From an uncultured bacterium (lineage in GTDB: Bacteria; Patescibacteriota; Minisyncoccia; Phycocordibacterales; CAIZLB01): 25,666 nt of DNA. Positions within the stretch are counted from its first letter, which is position 1, and each line of letters begins with the position of its first letter. The DNA lies in contig CALMYA010000038.1 of assembly GCA_937873535.1 (NCBI GenBank), positions 1 through 25,666 on the forward strand, written 5' to 3'. The notes beneath the pieces are model-generated. The model ran no database searches and was not told the DNA's origin. It saw nothing but the letters and a program-made list of their open reading frames with translations. Shown one piece after another: positions 1 through 6,772 of this stretch. Both the position numbers and the translations under genes were made by a program.

Positions 1-2
1 TA

Positions 3-62
3 TCTATGGACGATTCATTTGACGCTATTACTTCAATTGCGAAAAAGACTGCGGAGAAGTAA
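3..62 (+). CDS. C-terminal end of an unidentified protein (partial)
   Basis: An open frame enters from the left edge and ends with TAA at 60-62. Its last residues read SMDDSFDAITSIAKKTAEK. The tail is short, mixed-charge and not diagnostic of any family. It would converge on the protease gene, leaving about 49 nt with no obvious terminator hairpin between the two. It could be a chance open frame, since only 19 residues are visible. Confidence 0.3.
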   Translation, partial: SMDDSFDAITSIAKKTAEK

Positions 63-111
63 TAAATATGCCGGTGGGAAGTGTTGCTACCGTAGAAGGT
101 AATTTATTAAA

Positions 112-1317
112 TTATATAGACAGAGCCTGCGAAATTATAGATGTTAGCGATGCGCGATAGTTTGTATTGAAATATGATGCAAGACTGTCTGTTCCGAAAA
201 GTAAAACTCTCAGAAGGCCGCCGGATGAATGACGTTCGAGCGATTTGTTTATTCCGGCTATGGTAAGGCCGTGAATAAGCTTTTTTGCAGATGTGCTTCT
301 AGAATCGGAAAGACCGTCATCTACAACTGTTGAAATAAGGCTTAGAATATTGTTATTTAGGTCAGTAATGACACCACCAGAAGAGCCTTGCTGGCCTATA
401 GTGCTCAAACTCGTTTGTATAAGGTCAGTGTTTGTTGGCCCGCCGCGTCTTCCTTCAAATGTAAGTAAGTTTTTTATTGTAAGCTGCTCTGTTTGCGACC
501 ACAGTGCGCTACCTGTGCCGTTTACCTGCAGCGTATTGGCAGGGTAAGCGCCGCCGAGTATTGCTGTACCAATTTCAGGAACTGTTTCTTGTATTGAAAG
601 CCACGGTAAAGTTTTTTTGTATGATGCAGAAACTGGTTTAATTTTTAAAAGTGCAAAGTCGTCTTCACCTGTTTCGCTGTACGAAGTGGTTATGCTTGCG
701 CCGTGTTTTTGAATCCATTCAGGTGAAATAAATATGGCCTGTACACTGTGAGTTGCTTCTGCGGGTGAGCCTGTTCGTGCAAGGCAGGTAACATTTGCGT
801 GAGAATCGGCAACAAGAGGGTAGATACCTACATGAGCGTCGGTTAGTACAATATTTTCTTTTATGATAACACCGCTGCCCGTTACAATTCTTCGCAGGCT
901 GCCAATTTTTTGCGAGCAAAATATGTTTACAAGCGAGCCTTTAATGTCAGTTACAGGAGTTAAAGGTTTTGGTGCTGTAATAGAAAGCACATCATTATCT
1001 CTGGTAGGTTTTGTGGCGGTAACTGCGGTGTTTGGTGTGCCTGCTGTAAATGCCGACATAAAATCAAAAAACGGACTAGTAAGTGAAAGGTAGGGCTCTT
1101 TTTGGCGAGTAAAGTGGTTTATTGTTGATGATTTAGATGAAGAAGGAGAAGATTTACTTGAAGCGGCAACGGCGGCAAGCATATCGCCCGATTGAAGGGC
1201 CTTTTCTGTGCTATTTCCTAACTGAAATTGTGAAAAGATGCCTACAAGTATTAGGATGGCACACCCCGCAATTATGCTTTCGGGTAAAGGCGAATTTTCC
1301 GGCTGCTTAGACTCCAT
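112..1317 (-). CDS. Membrane-anchored trypsin-like serine protease
   Basis: This 401-residue protein has a short polar N-terminus, one hydrophobic segment at about residues 14-31 (IIAGCAILILVGIF) and a Ser/Thr-rich linker to about residue 125. A chymotrypsin-fold peptidase domain follows. The triad can be read directly: His162 in TDAHV, Asp220 in EDDFALLKI and Ser313 in QGSSGGVI. The layout fits a Trypsin_2 or DegP-like protease fixed to the outer face of the membrane, but no PDZ domain follows; the last 60 residues are unassigned. A candidate -10 box (TATACT) lies nine bases before the ATG with no Shine-Dalgarno, so the mRNA may be leaderless. The family call is good; the substrate is unknown. 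Confidence 0.8.
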   Translation of the reverse strand: MESKQPENSPLPESIIAGCAILILVGIFSQFQLGNSTEKALQSGDMLAAVAASSKSSPSSSKSSTINHFTRQKEPYLSLTSPFFDFMSAFTAGTPNTAVTATKPTRDNDVLSITAPKPLTPVTDIKGSLVNIFCSQKIGSLRRIVTGSGVIIKENIVLTDAHVGIYPLVADSHANVTCLARTGSPAEATHSVQAIFISPEWIQKHGASITTSYSETGEDDFALLKIKPVSASYKKTLPWLSIQETVPEIGTAILGGAYPANTLQVNGTGSALWSQTEQLTIKNLLTFEGRRGGPTNTDLIQTSLSTIGQQGSSGGVITDLNNNILSLISTVVDDGLSDSRSTSAKKLIHGLTIAGINKSLERHSSGGLLRVLLFGTDSLASYFNTNYRASLTSIISQALSI

Positions 1318-1326
1318 ATTGATAGA

Positions 1327-1332
1327 AGTATA
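1327..1332 (-). promoter_or_regulatory. Candidate -10 box of the protease gene
   Basis: On the minus strand TATACT ends nine bases before the ATG at 1317. No convincing -35 element lies 16-18 bp upstream. Transcription from it would start about two bases before the start codon. Confidence 0.4.
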
Positions 1333-1467
1333 GCAAGAATAGGGCTAGTTTGTTTAATCTGCCTTGCTCTGCTATATTTGATGAAATCGTCGCTGCGGCA
1401 GGGTAGAATGTGAACTGGTTGTTAAACATTAGCGCGGTGGAGGATTCAAAAAAGGAAGAAACAAAAA

Positions 1468-1538
1468 GCGGGATTGGTTTAGTGGTAGAATGACTGCCTT
1501 CCAAGCAGTAGACAAGGGTTCGATTCCCTTATCCCGCA
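1468..1538 (+). tRNA. tRNA-Gly (anticodon TCC)
   Basis: A complete 71-nt cloverleaf can be drawn. The acceptor stem is GCGGGAT/ATCCCGC and the D-arm is GTTT...GAAT with AGTGGTA in the loop. The anticodon stem is ACTGC/GCAGT around CTTCCAA, with TCC at 1500-1502, and the T-arm is AAGGG TTCGATT CCCTT. The discriminator base is A. The 3' CCA is not encoded (the sequence continues CAAC), so it must be added after transcription. The anticodon TCC reads GGA and, by wobble, GGG. The downstream small gene begins 20 nt later and may share the transcript. Confidence 0.95.
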
Positions 1539-1557
1539 CAACTATAACGAGAAAATA

Positions 1558-1896
1558 ATGTCTACACCTGACGAAATTTGGAAGAAGTTTCTTGAACGCG
1601 ACGCTTACCTCGATAAACTACAGGAAGACCGCGCAAATTTTTGGATTTCACAAAGCGGTGACCCTGCTCGAGAGAAAGTGGCAATAGAAAGAATAGAAAA
1701 GGAACTTAACCCGGAAATTGATAAAGTTGCGGCAGAAGTTAAGGAATTACTTGAAGCGTTTAATAAGATGAAAGGAGGCGCAGATATTAGTGCTATTGAT
1801 GAAGGTGATGATGCTCTGGATGATGAAGCAGATATTAATGATGAAGACGCAGAAGACGATGGCCAAGAGGGTAATAACAGCCAAGACGGAGAATAA
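1558..1896 (+). CDS. Small acidic coiled-coil protein, function unknown
   Basis: This 112-residue protein is not one I recognise. Residues 1-75 are charged and helical in character (IWKKFLERDAYLDKLQEDRANFW, then a Glu/Lys-rich stretch), suggesting a coiled coil. Residues 76-112 are almost entirely Asp, Glu, Gly and Asn. There is no signal peptide or membrane segment. It starts 20 nt after tRNA-Gly and ends just before a strong bidirectional terminator, so it is a real transcribed unit. The start at 1558 (ATG) has no Shine-Dalgarno. The acidic tail could contact a basic partner such as HU, whose gene converges on it, but that is only a guess. Confidence 0.65.
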   Translation: MSTPDEIWKKFLERDAYLDKLQEDRANFWISQSGDPAREKVAIERIEKELNPEIDKVAAEVKELLEAFNKMKGGADISAIDEGDDALDDEADINDEDAEDDGQEGNNSQDGE

Positions 1897-1910
1897 TAAG
1901 CAAATAAATT

Positions 1911-1939
1911 AAAAACCTCACCAACGCGGTGAGGTTTTT
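1911..1939. terminator. Bidirectional intrinsic terminator
   Basis: A perfect 12-bp stem (AAAAACCTCACC / GGTGAGGTTTTT) with loop AACGC gives a U-tract on both strands. It lies between the convergent acidic-protein gene and hup and should terminate both. Confidence 0.9.
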
Positions 1940-1981
1940 AATAAGTGGGGAAACATGCGGCGAGTGCCGCGCGATAGGAGA

Positions 1982-2257
1982 CTATTTGTTGATAGATTCT
2001 TTGAGGGCCTTAGCTGCTCGAAACTTTGCAACCTTCATGGCTGCAACCTGAACCATTTCTCCAGTTCGAGGATTTCGAGCTGTACGAGCTGCTCTCTGCT
2101 TCGCTGAGAAAATACCGAACCCTGCGACAGAGACCTCATCACCTTTCTTAAGAGAACTGATAATGTTGTCAAAAACAGTGTCGACGACCTGCTCAGCCTG
2201 AACTTTCGTTGTGCCGAGTACTTCGTCTACTTTTTGAACCAATGCTGCTTTGTTCAT
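1982..2257 (-). CDS. hup: HU-family DNA-binding protein
   Basis: At 91 residues this is the normal length of an HU/IHF subunit. It opens with the classic MNKAALVQKVDE helix, followed by GDEVSVAGFGIFSAKQRAAR and the DNA-clamp arm motif RTARNPRTGEMV. The C-terminal helix is KVAKFRAAKALKESI. HU bends and compacts DNA as a dimer in the nucleoid. The gene lies downstream of clpP-rny on the same strand but is separated from it by a 125-nt inverted-repeat structure and has its own candidate -10 box. It ends at the shared terminator at 1911-1939. The family assignment is secure; HU versus a specialised paralogue cannot be told from one gene. Confidence 0.95.
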   Translation of the reverse strand: MNKAALVQKVDEVLGTTKVQAEQVVDTVFDNIISSLKKGDEVSVAGFGIFSAKQRAARTARNPRTGEMVQVAAMKVAKFRAAKALKESINK

Positions 2258-2261
2258 GTTT

Positions 2262-2267
2262 ATTATA
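2262..2267 (-). promoter_or_regulatory. Candidate -10 box of hup
   Basis: On the minus strand TATAAT is followed by AAAC and then the hup ATG, only four bases away. A transcript would begin at or beside the start codon. There is no good -35 hexamer; an 8-bp palindrome GGTCGACC lies at 2287-2294. The very short distance leaves some doubt. Confidence 0.35.
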
Positions 2268-2333
2268 AATTGTTTTTTCTGCTAAAGGTCGACCTTCTGA
2301 CTGTGCCTATAATTATATATGAAGCCATATTTA

Positions 2334-2458
2334 AGGCAATAACCCCTCTGGCAGGGTATTGGATGGGCACGGATATTTTTCTGCTGAAAAATTCCTCGTG
2401 CTCGCTCCGTCGAGCCTCGCAAGTCCCCTCCAATACCCTGCCAGAGGGGTTATTGCCT
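2334..2458. repeat. 125-nt inverted-repeat element with 30-bp perfect arms and structured centre
   Basis: The left arm 2334-2363 is the exact reverse complement of 2429-2458. Extending four bases inward adds three more matches, giving 33 of 34. The 65-nt centre contains further hairpins: ATTTTTC-TGCT-GAAAAAT, and GCTCG/CGAGC around CTCCGT. Neither outer edge carries a T-tract, so this is not a standard intrinsic terminator, although it sits between the 3' end of rny and the start of hup. No flanking target-site duplication is visible. It may be a MITE-like element or a long structured RNA 3' end. Confidence 0.85.
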
Positions 2459-2476
2459 ATGCAAGAAGACCCTTAT

Positions 2477-4009
2477 TTATCGGGCGAACTCTGTTGCGCG
2501 GGTTTCGCGGATGACATTTACCTTGATTTCGCCGGGGTAGCGGAGGTCGGTTTCTATCTTTTTAGCTATATTTCTAGCCATATTTTGAGCTTCTAGGTCG
2601 GTTACTTGGTCGGGGAAGACGAATATGCGTATTTCTCGGCCAGCTTGCAGGGCATATGACTTCTCGACACCCTTTTCAGCAGAGGCTATCTTTTCAAGCT
2701 CGGTAAGGCGCTGAATATACTGCTCAATATTGTCTTTTCGGGCTCCAGGGCGGCTGCCAGAGATGGCGTCGGCCGTTTGAACTATGCGTGATTCTAGGGT
2801 TTCATACGGGTATTCTTCGTGGTGGGCTTCCATAGCCTTCACAATTTCTTCAGGAGCCCCGAATTTCTGCAATATACGTCGGCCAATTTCTACATGGCTG
2901 CCTTGTACTTCATGATCGAGCGCTTTGCCGATGTCGTGCACTAATGCGCCAGTTTTTGCCACCATAACATTCGCGCCTAGTTCAGCAGCGAGCATTCCAG
3001 CAATATGCGCCATTTCTTTTGAATGATGAAGAACATTTTGGCCGTAACTGGTTCGAAAATGCAGACGGCCGAGAATTTGCACGATGCGCGGGTCTAAATG
3101 AAGCGCGCCGGTTTCGTAAATTGCCTTTTCACCCTCTTCCTTTATTATTTTCGTAATTTCTTTTTCAGCTTCTTCAACTTCTTTTTCAATTTTTGCCGGT
3201 TGGATGCGGCCATCTTTAATAAGACGCTCAAGGGCGACTTTTGCAACTTGTCGTCGCACTGGGTCGAATGATGAAATGGTTATTGAGCCAGGCATGTCGT
3301 CGACGATAACCTCAACGCCGGTCATTCGTTCGAAGGTTTTTATATTTCTTCCTTCCTTTCCAATAATTTTACCCTTAATATCTTCAGATTCGATAGGAAT
3401 ATGAGTTGAAAAGATGTCAGCTGTAACTGATGTAGCTAAACGTTGCACGGATGTTGTGAGAATTTCACGCGCTTTCTGTTCAAGTTTTTCTTCAGCGAAG
3501 GTTTCAAGCTTGTACATGCGTGATAGAAGAACTTCTTCAGAATCTTTTTCAATTTTCTTTATAAGTTCTTCAGTTGCACGTTCGCGAGAAAGGCCGCTCA
3601 ATTGCTCGAGCTTCTTTTTTGCTTCTTCGCCGGCTGCGTCTACTTTCTCTTTTATTTGCTTAATTTCTTGGGTGCGCTGCCTTAAACCCTCAGCTTCTTT
3701 TTCTATTTCACGTTGCTTTTGCTCGATATTTTCGTCTTTCTTTATAAGGCGGTCTTCAGCTTTGGTGAGAGAGTCTTCGCGTTCTTTAACCTGCTCACGG
3801 GCATCTTTTAGTGTTTCTGACGCCTGCTTCTCTGCATCCAGCTGAATTTTTTCTGCATTTTCTTTAGCTTCGCTTATGAGTTTCTTAACGTCGAGCTCAA
3901 TTGAATTCTTGCGGCTGAGCGCTACTAGAATTCGAATGAGATACCCGACGCAGAACCCCACTCCTACACCGAGGATGGTGAGGAGGGCTGCTGTGTTTAT
4001 GGCTATCAT
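2477..4009 (-). CDS. rny: Ribonuclease Y
   Basis: The 510-residue protein has the standard RNase Y order. An N-terminal membrane anchor spans about residues 7-31. A long Glu/Lys/Gln-rich coiled coil runs to about residue 180. A KH domain carries GKIIGKEGRNI at 213-223, and an HD phosphohydrolase domain has VLHHS at 326-330 and the metal-binding His358-Asp359 in LVHDIGKALDHE. RNase Y is a membrane-bound endonuclease that starts mRNA decay in many bacteria without RNase E. Its ATG lies six bases after the clpP stop codon with no Shine-Dalgarno, so the two genes are almost certainly cotranscribed. The 3' end is followed by the inverted repeat at 2334-2458. Confidence 0.96.
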   Translation of the reverse strand: MIAINTAALLTILGVGVGFCVGYLIRILVALSRKNSIELDVKKLISEAKENAEKIQLDAEKQASETLKDAREQVKEREDSLTKAEDRLIKKDENIEQKQREIEKEAEGLRQRTQEIKQIKEKVDAAGEEAKKKLEQLSGLSRERATEELIKKIEKDSEEVLLSRMYKLETFAEEKLEQKAREILTTSVQRLATSVTADIFSTHIPIESEDIKGKIIGKEGRNIKTFERMTGVEVIVDDMPGSITISSFDPVRRQVAKVALERLIKDGRIQPAKIEKEVEEAEKEITKIIKEEGEKAIYETGALHLDPRIVQILGRLHFRTSYGQNVLHHSKEMAHIAGMLAAELGANVMVAKTGALVHDIGKALDHEVQGSHVEIGRRILQKFGAPEEIVKAMEAHHEEYPYETLESRIVQTADAISGSRPGARKDNIEQYIQRLTELEKIASAEKGVEKSYALQAGREIRIFVFPDQVTDLEAQNMARNIAKKIETDLRYPGEIKVNVIRETRATEFAR

Positions 4010-4015
4010 ATTAGT

Positions 4016-4681
4016 TTAAGAGAGAACTTTATCGATAATGCCGTACTTTTTTGCTTCGTCAGGAATCATCCAGAAGTCGCGGTCTAGATCTTTTTCTACT
4101 TTAGCTATTGGCTGGCCGGTATTCTTTGACATAAGCTCTGTTAAATTCTTTTTCATGCGCAAGAGTTGCTTAAGTTTAATTTCCATGTCCGTAACCTGAC
4201 CTTCAGAACCGCTGAGCGGCTGATGAATCATAATTTCTGCGTTTGGAAGTGAGTAACGCTTGCCTTTCGTGCCCGAAGAGAGCAACCATGCGCCGCCTGA
4301 TGCCGCCAAACCTACGCAAATTGTAGAAACATCATTTTTAATATGACGAATGGTGTCGATGATGGCCATTGTTGAAGTTACTGAACCGCCCGGCGAGTTA
4401 ATGTAAAGCTGAATATCCTTTTTAGGATTTTCTGATGATAAAAAGAGAAGCTGGGCGATGACGATGTTCGCAATGTCGTCGTCTATTGCTCCCGCGAGGA
4501 AAATAATATTGTCTCTAAGAAGGCGCGAGTAGATGTCGTATGCCCTTTCACCGAACTGCGATTTTTCAATTACTGTTGGAATAAGCATGAGTTTTGTGTT
4601 AGTTTTAAGCTGAAAGTCTGAAATTCTGAGGGGGAGCGTCGTTGGGCTATCTTTCAAGAAGTAAGCCGTACCGCGCGCCAC
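4016..4681 (-). CDS. clpP: ATP-dependent Clp protease proteolytic subunit
   Basis: ClpP forms the tetradecameric chamber that degrades proteins fed by Clp ATPases. The triad is present: Ser128 in GLAASGGAW, His153 in MIHQP and Asp202 in DRDFWM. The usual GTKGKRYSLPNAEIMIHQP block is well conserved; the common Met after the active Ser (AASMGA) is Gly here. The frame opens with GTG at 4681, preceded by AGGA nine bases upstream. This gives 221 residues, about 30 more than a typical mature ClpP. Met32 (ATG at 4586-4588, MLIPTVIEK) matches where many ClpPs begin, so the extra residues are either a propeptide or an over-called start. First gene of clpP-rny. Confidence 0.95.
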   Translation of the reverse strand: MARGTAYFLKDSPTTLPLRISDFQLKTNTKLMLIPTVIEKSQFGERAYDIYSRLLRDNIIFLAGAIDDDIANIVIAQLLFLSSENPKKDIQLYINSPGGSVTSTMAIIDTIRHIKNDVSTICVGLAASGGAWLLSSGTKGKRYSLPNAEIMIHQPLSGSEGQVTDMEIKLKQLLRMKKNLTELMSKNTGQPIAKVEKDLDRDFWMIPDEAKKYGIIDKVLS

Positions 4682-4711
4682 ATTCTGTCATCCTGTTCGT
4701 CTGTCATCGCT

Positions 4712-4740
4712 ACTATACAATATATATGTGTCGACTACAA
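4712..4740 (-). promoter_or_regulatory. Candidate clpP promoter
   Basis: On the minus strand TTGTAG (4735-4740) and TATAGT (4712-4717) are separated by 17 bp, 30 bp ahead of the clpP GTG. The same AT-rich stretch must also hold the rsmE promoter, since the two genes diverge here. Confidence 0.4.
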
Positions 4741-4744
4741 TTTT

Positions 4745-5527
4745 ATGAGACTTCACCGCTTTTATACCCCATTTCACGACTTAACTAAGGCTGGCCCTGG
4801 TACCAGATTGGCTTTAAGTACGGCCGATAGTGCTGCTCACGACACCGACTATAAGGCGCTTTTTCATCAATGGAAGGACGTTTTCAATTATACGGCCGGC
4901 AGCCAGGTTATTTTGTTCGATGGCCGCGGCGGCGAAGTTCGGGCAATGCTCGAAGAAATTGCCTGGGGCGAGGTTACGGTGGTGGTTTTGGAGAAAACAA
5001 AAGAAGATTCCAAAAAAGTCGGCGATAAGGGCGACATTTCTGAAAAAGGCGTGGCTGAAATTGGTGGCATATGGCTATTCGCCAGTATCGTGAAAGGTGA
5101 CAACTTCGATTGGATCATTCAAAAAACAACCGAGCTCGGCGTCGACTACATCGTGCCCGTTATTTCTGACCGAACCATAAAAAAGAATATAAATATTGAA
5201 CGCGCGAAGAAAATTGTCATTGAAGCATCAGAACAGTGCGGCCGCGCGGTTATTCCTTTAATACACACGCCAATAAAGTTAGAAGAAGCATTTGAAAAGT
5301 TTACGGAGCAGGGAGGAACATTATATGTATGCGCGAAAGGCGGTGAGAAGTTTTCAGGAATTGAAAAAGGTGGCGCCGCCGGTTTCGCCATTGGCCCCGA
5401 AGGCGGCTGGTCTGACAGGGAAGAAATGTATTTCAAAAGGCACGGATACAAGCTCATTTCCTTAGGAGAAAATGTTTTGAGGGCTGAGACTGCGGCGGTG
5501 GCGGTTATGGTGTTGGCTAAAACATAA
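4745..5527 (+). CDS. rsmE: 16S rRNA (uracil-1498-N3)-methyltransferase
   Basis: The 260-residue protein has the RsmE plan. An N-terminal PUA-like part (MRLHRFYTP, then a VILFDGRGGEV strand) is followed by a SPOUT methyltransferase domain with the trefoil-knot signatures IGPEGGWS (216-223) and LGENVLRAETA (240-250). The family methylates N3 of U1498 in 16S rRNA using S-adenosylmethionine. KGDNFDWIIQKTTELGV and SEQCGR are also typical. A Lys/Asp/Gly-rich stretch at about 85-103 looks like a lineage-specific loop. Its stop codon TAA (5525-5527) forms the outermost base pairs of the long hairpin shared with tig. There is no Shine-Dalgarno at the ATG. Confidence 0.94.
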   Translation: MRLHRFYTPFHDLTKAGPGTRLALSTADSAAHDTDYKALFHQWKDVFNYTAGSQVILFDGRGGEVRAMLEEIAWGEVTVVVLEKTKEDSKKVGDKGDISEKGVAEIGGIWLFASIVKGDNFDWIIQKTTELGVDYIVPVISDRTIKKNINIERAKKIVIEASEQCGRAVIPLIHTPIKLEEAFEKFTEQGGTLYVCAKGGEKFSGIEKGGAAGFAIGPEGGWSDREEMYFKRHGYKLISLGENVLRAETAAVAVMVLAKT

Positions 5528-5607
5528 AATAAGAAAACAAAACACCCGCGTTACGGCATATCGCAGATACGCATGCCGTAACGCGGGTGTTTTGTTTTCT
5601 TATTTTA
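5525..5607. repeat. Long perfect hairpin with conserved 13-nt loop, copy 1
   Basis: Bases 5525-5559 are the exact reverse complement of 5573-5607, a 35-bp stem without a mismatch. The loop 5560-5572 is ATCGCAGATACGC. The stop codons of the convergent rsmE and tig genes both lie inside the arms. The A/T-rich outer stem gives a U-rich 3' edge on both strands, so it can act as a bidirectional terminator. The loop and the four stem pairs next to it (GCAT/ATGC) recur exactly in the hairpin at 16438-16516, in the opposite orientation. An alternative tip pairs TATC with GATA around GCA, leaving a four-base bulge. Confidence 0.95.
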
Positions 5608-6697
5608 CGTTCTCCAACCACTGCCAAACCTTTTCATTCAACAACACCGTCTCAACATAAATTTCAGCTCTGGCCGGGTCTACATCTTTGTAGTGAGCGA
5701 CAATTTGTTCTACTTCTTTTTTAATTTCTTCTGGTGACACTTCAATTTTTTCTTCCATGGCAATTTGGTTCAGGGCAAGCTGGGTCTGCGCGCGCTTTGT
5801 CGCGTCTGGGAGCCATTCGGTGCGAAGGTCTTCAATGGTTTTGCCGATGTGCTTGAGGTATACATCTATTTCAAGACCCATCTGCGAAATATTTCCGGCA
5901 AGCTCGTTCACCATCTTGCCCAATTCTGAATCTATAAGAAGTTTCGGAATCTTGAAATCGGCCTTGGCAAGAATTGCTTCCATAACGGTGAGGCGCGTCT
6001 TCTCTTTTTCTTTGCGTGACTTGTCTGCGGTAATTCCTTCCTTCACTTTTTCTTTAAATGCTTCAATTGTCTTGAACGGTCCGAACTTCGCGATAAACTC
6101 GTCGTTTATTTCAGGAAGTTTAGATTCGTCTTTGAATTTTTCATCTGAAGGATGGTCGGCGTGATCGTGGCCTTTTTCATCGGGGTTTGCCTTGTGCCAT
6201 TCAGTATGGGCAACTTGCTTTCGAAGTTCGAGGAGGGCATCGGCAAGTTCTTTTTCTGTTACTTCAACTTTGTTGGCGCTTGCGGCTTCGAGCGGAGGTT
6301 TAATATCAGCTTTGTAGTTGCCGAGCTTCACTTCAGGCATGAGAGCCGTCTTTATTTTGAAACCGAAAGCTTCGCCGGGCGCAACTTTGGTAATAGTAAT
6401 AGAAGGGGAGCCGAGCGGTTTTATGTCTGCATCTTTTATGGCAGTTTTTAGGATGTCGGTGTAATGCTTTTCAAGCGCCAATCGGCCGGCTTCTTCTGTT
6501 ATAACAAGCTCGCCGAATTTGTCGATAATTATTTTTTCAGGAACGTGGCCGGGGCGGAAACCGTCTACCTTTATGCCCATGCCTAAATCTTTCAGAGCCT
6601 GCTCGCGGAAACCTTTTACAATTTCAGCGTGAATCTCGCCTTCAATTTCATATTCGTTTTCCGGCAATGCGCCGTGTTTTGTGATTGTGAATGACAT
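5600..6697 (-). CDS. tig: Trigger factor lacking the PPIase domain
   Basis: Trigger factor binds ribosomes at the exit tunnel and shelters new chains. The N-terminal ribosome-binding domain is clear, with the signature GFRPGHVPEK at 46-55 and the domain end LMPEVKLGNYK at 119-129. The C-terminal chaperone domain is also clear (LPEINDEFIAKFG, AFKEKVKEGITADKSRKEKEKTR, FKIPKLLIDSE). The FKBP-type peptidyl-prolyl isomerase domain that normally lies between them is missing. In its place is a helix and a charged His/Asp-rich linker at about 165-192, so the protein has 365 residues against about 430 in E. coli. It lies 75 nt after nusA on the same strand; its TAA is inside the hairpin at 5525-5607. 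Confidence 0.9.
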   Translation of the reverse strand: MSFTITKHGALPENEYEIEGEIHAEIVKGFREQALKDLGMGIKVDGFRPGHVPEKIIIDKFGELVITEEAGRLALEKHYTDILKTAIKDADIKPLGSPSITITKVAPGEAFGFKIKTALMPEVKLGNYKADIKPPLEAASANKVEVTEKELADALLELRKQVAHTEWHKANPDEKGHDHADHPSDEKFKDESKLPEINDEFIAKFGPFKTIEAFKEKVKEGITADKSRKEKEKTRLTVMEAILAKADFKIPKLLIDSELGKMVNELAGNISQMGLEIDVYLKHIGKTIEDLRTEWLPDATKRAQTQLALNQIAMEEKIEVSPEEIKKEVEQIVAHYKDVDPARAEIYVETVLLNEKVWQWLENVK

Positions 6698-6772
6698 TTA
6701 TTTTCTGATGTTTAACGGATATTTTCCGCGACTTTGAATTTTAATGAGATAAGAAACGCAAATGAAGTGCAC

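Noticed and set aside
2334..2458. Intrinsic terminator of rny
   Set aside because: The stem is followed by no T-tract on either strand, and the 65-nt centre is far too long for a normal terminator loop; kept as a repeat element.
3414..3845. Antisense open frame opposite rny
   Set aside because: Ser/Phe/Arg-rich translation is what the coiled-coil Glu/Lys codons give on the other strand; there is no start signal or family similarity.
5525..5607. Integron attC site or CRISPR-type repeat for the conserved-tip hairpins
   Set aside because: attC sites conserve the outer core sites, not the tip, and have imperfect stems; there is no spaced array of repeats, and no integrase or Cas gene is present.
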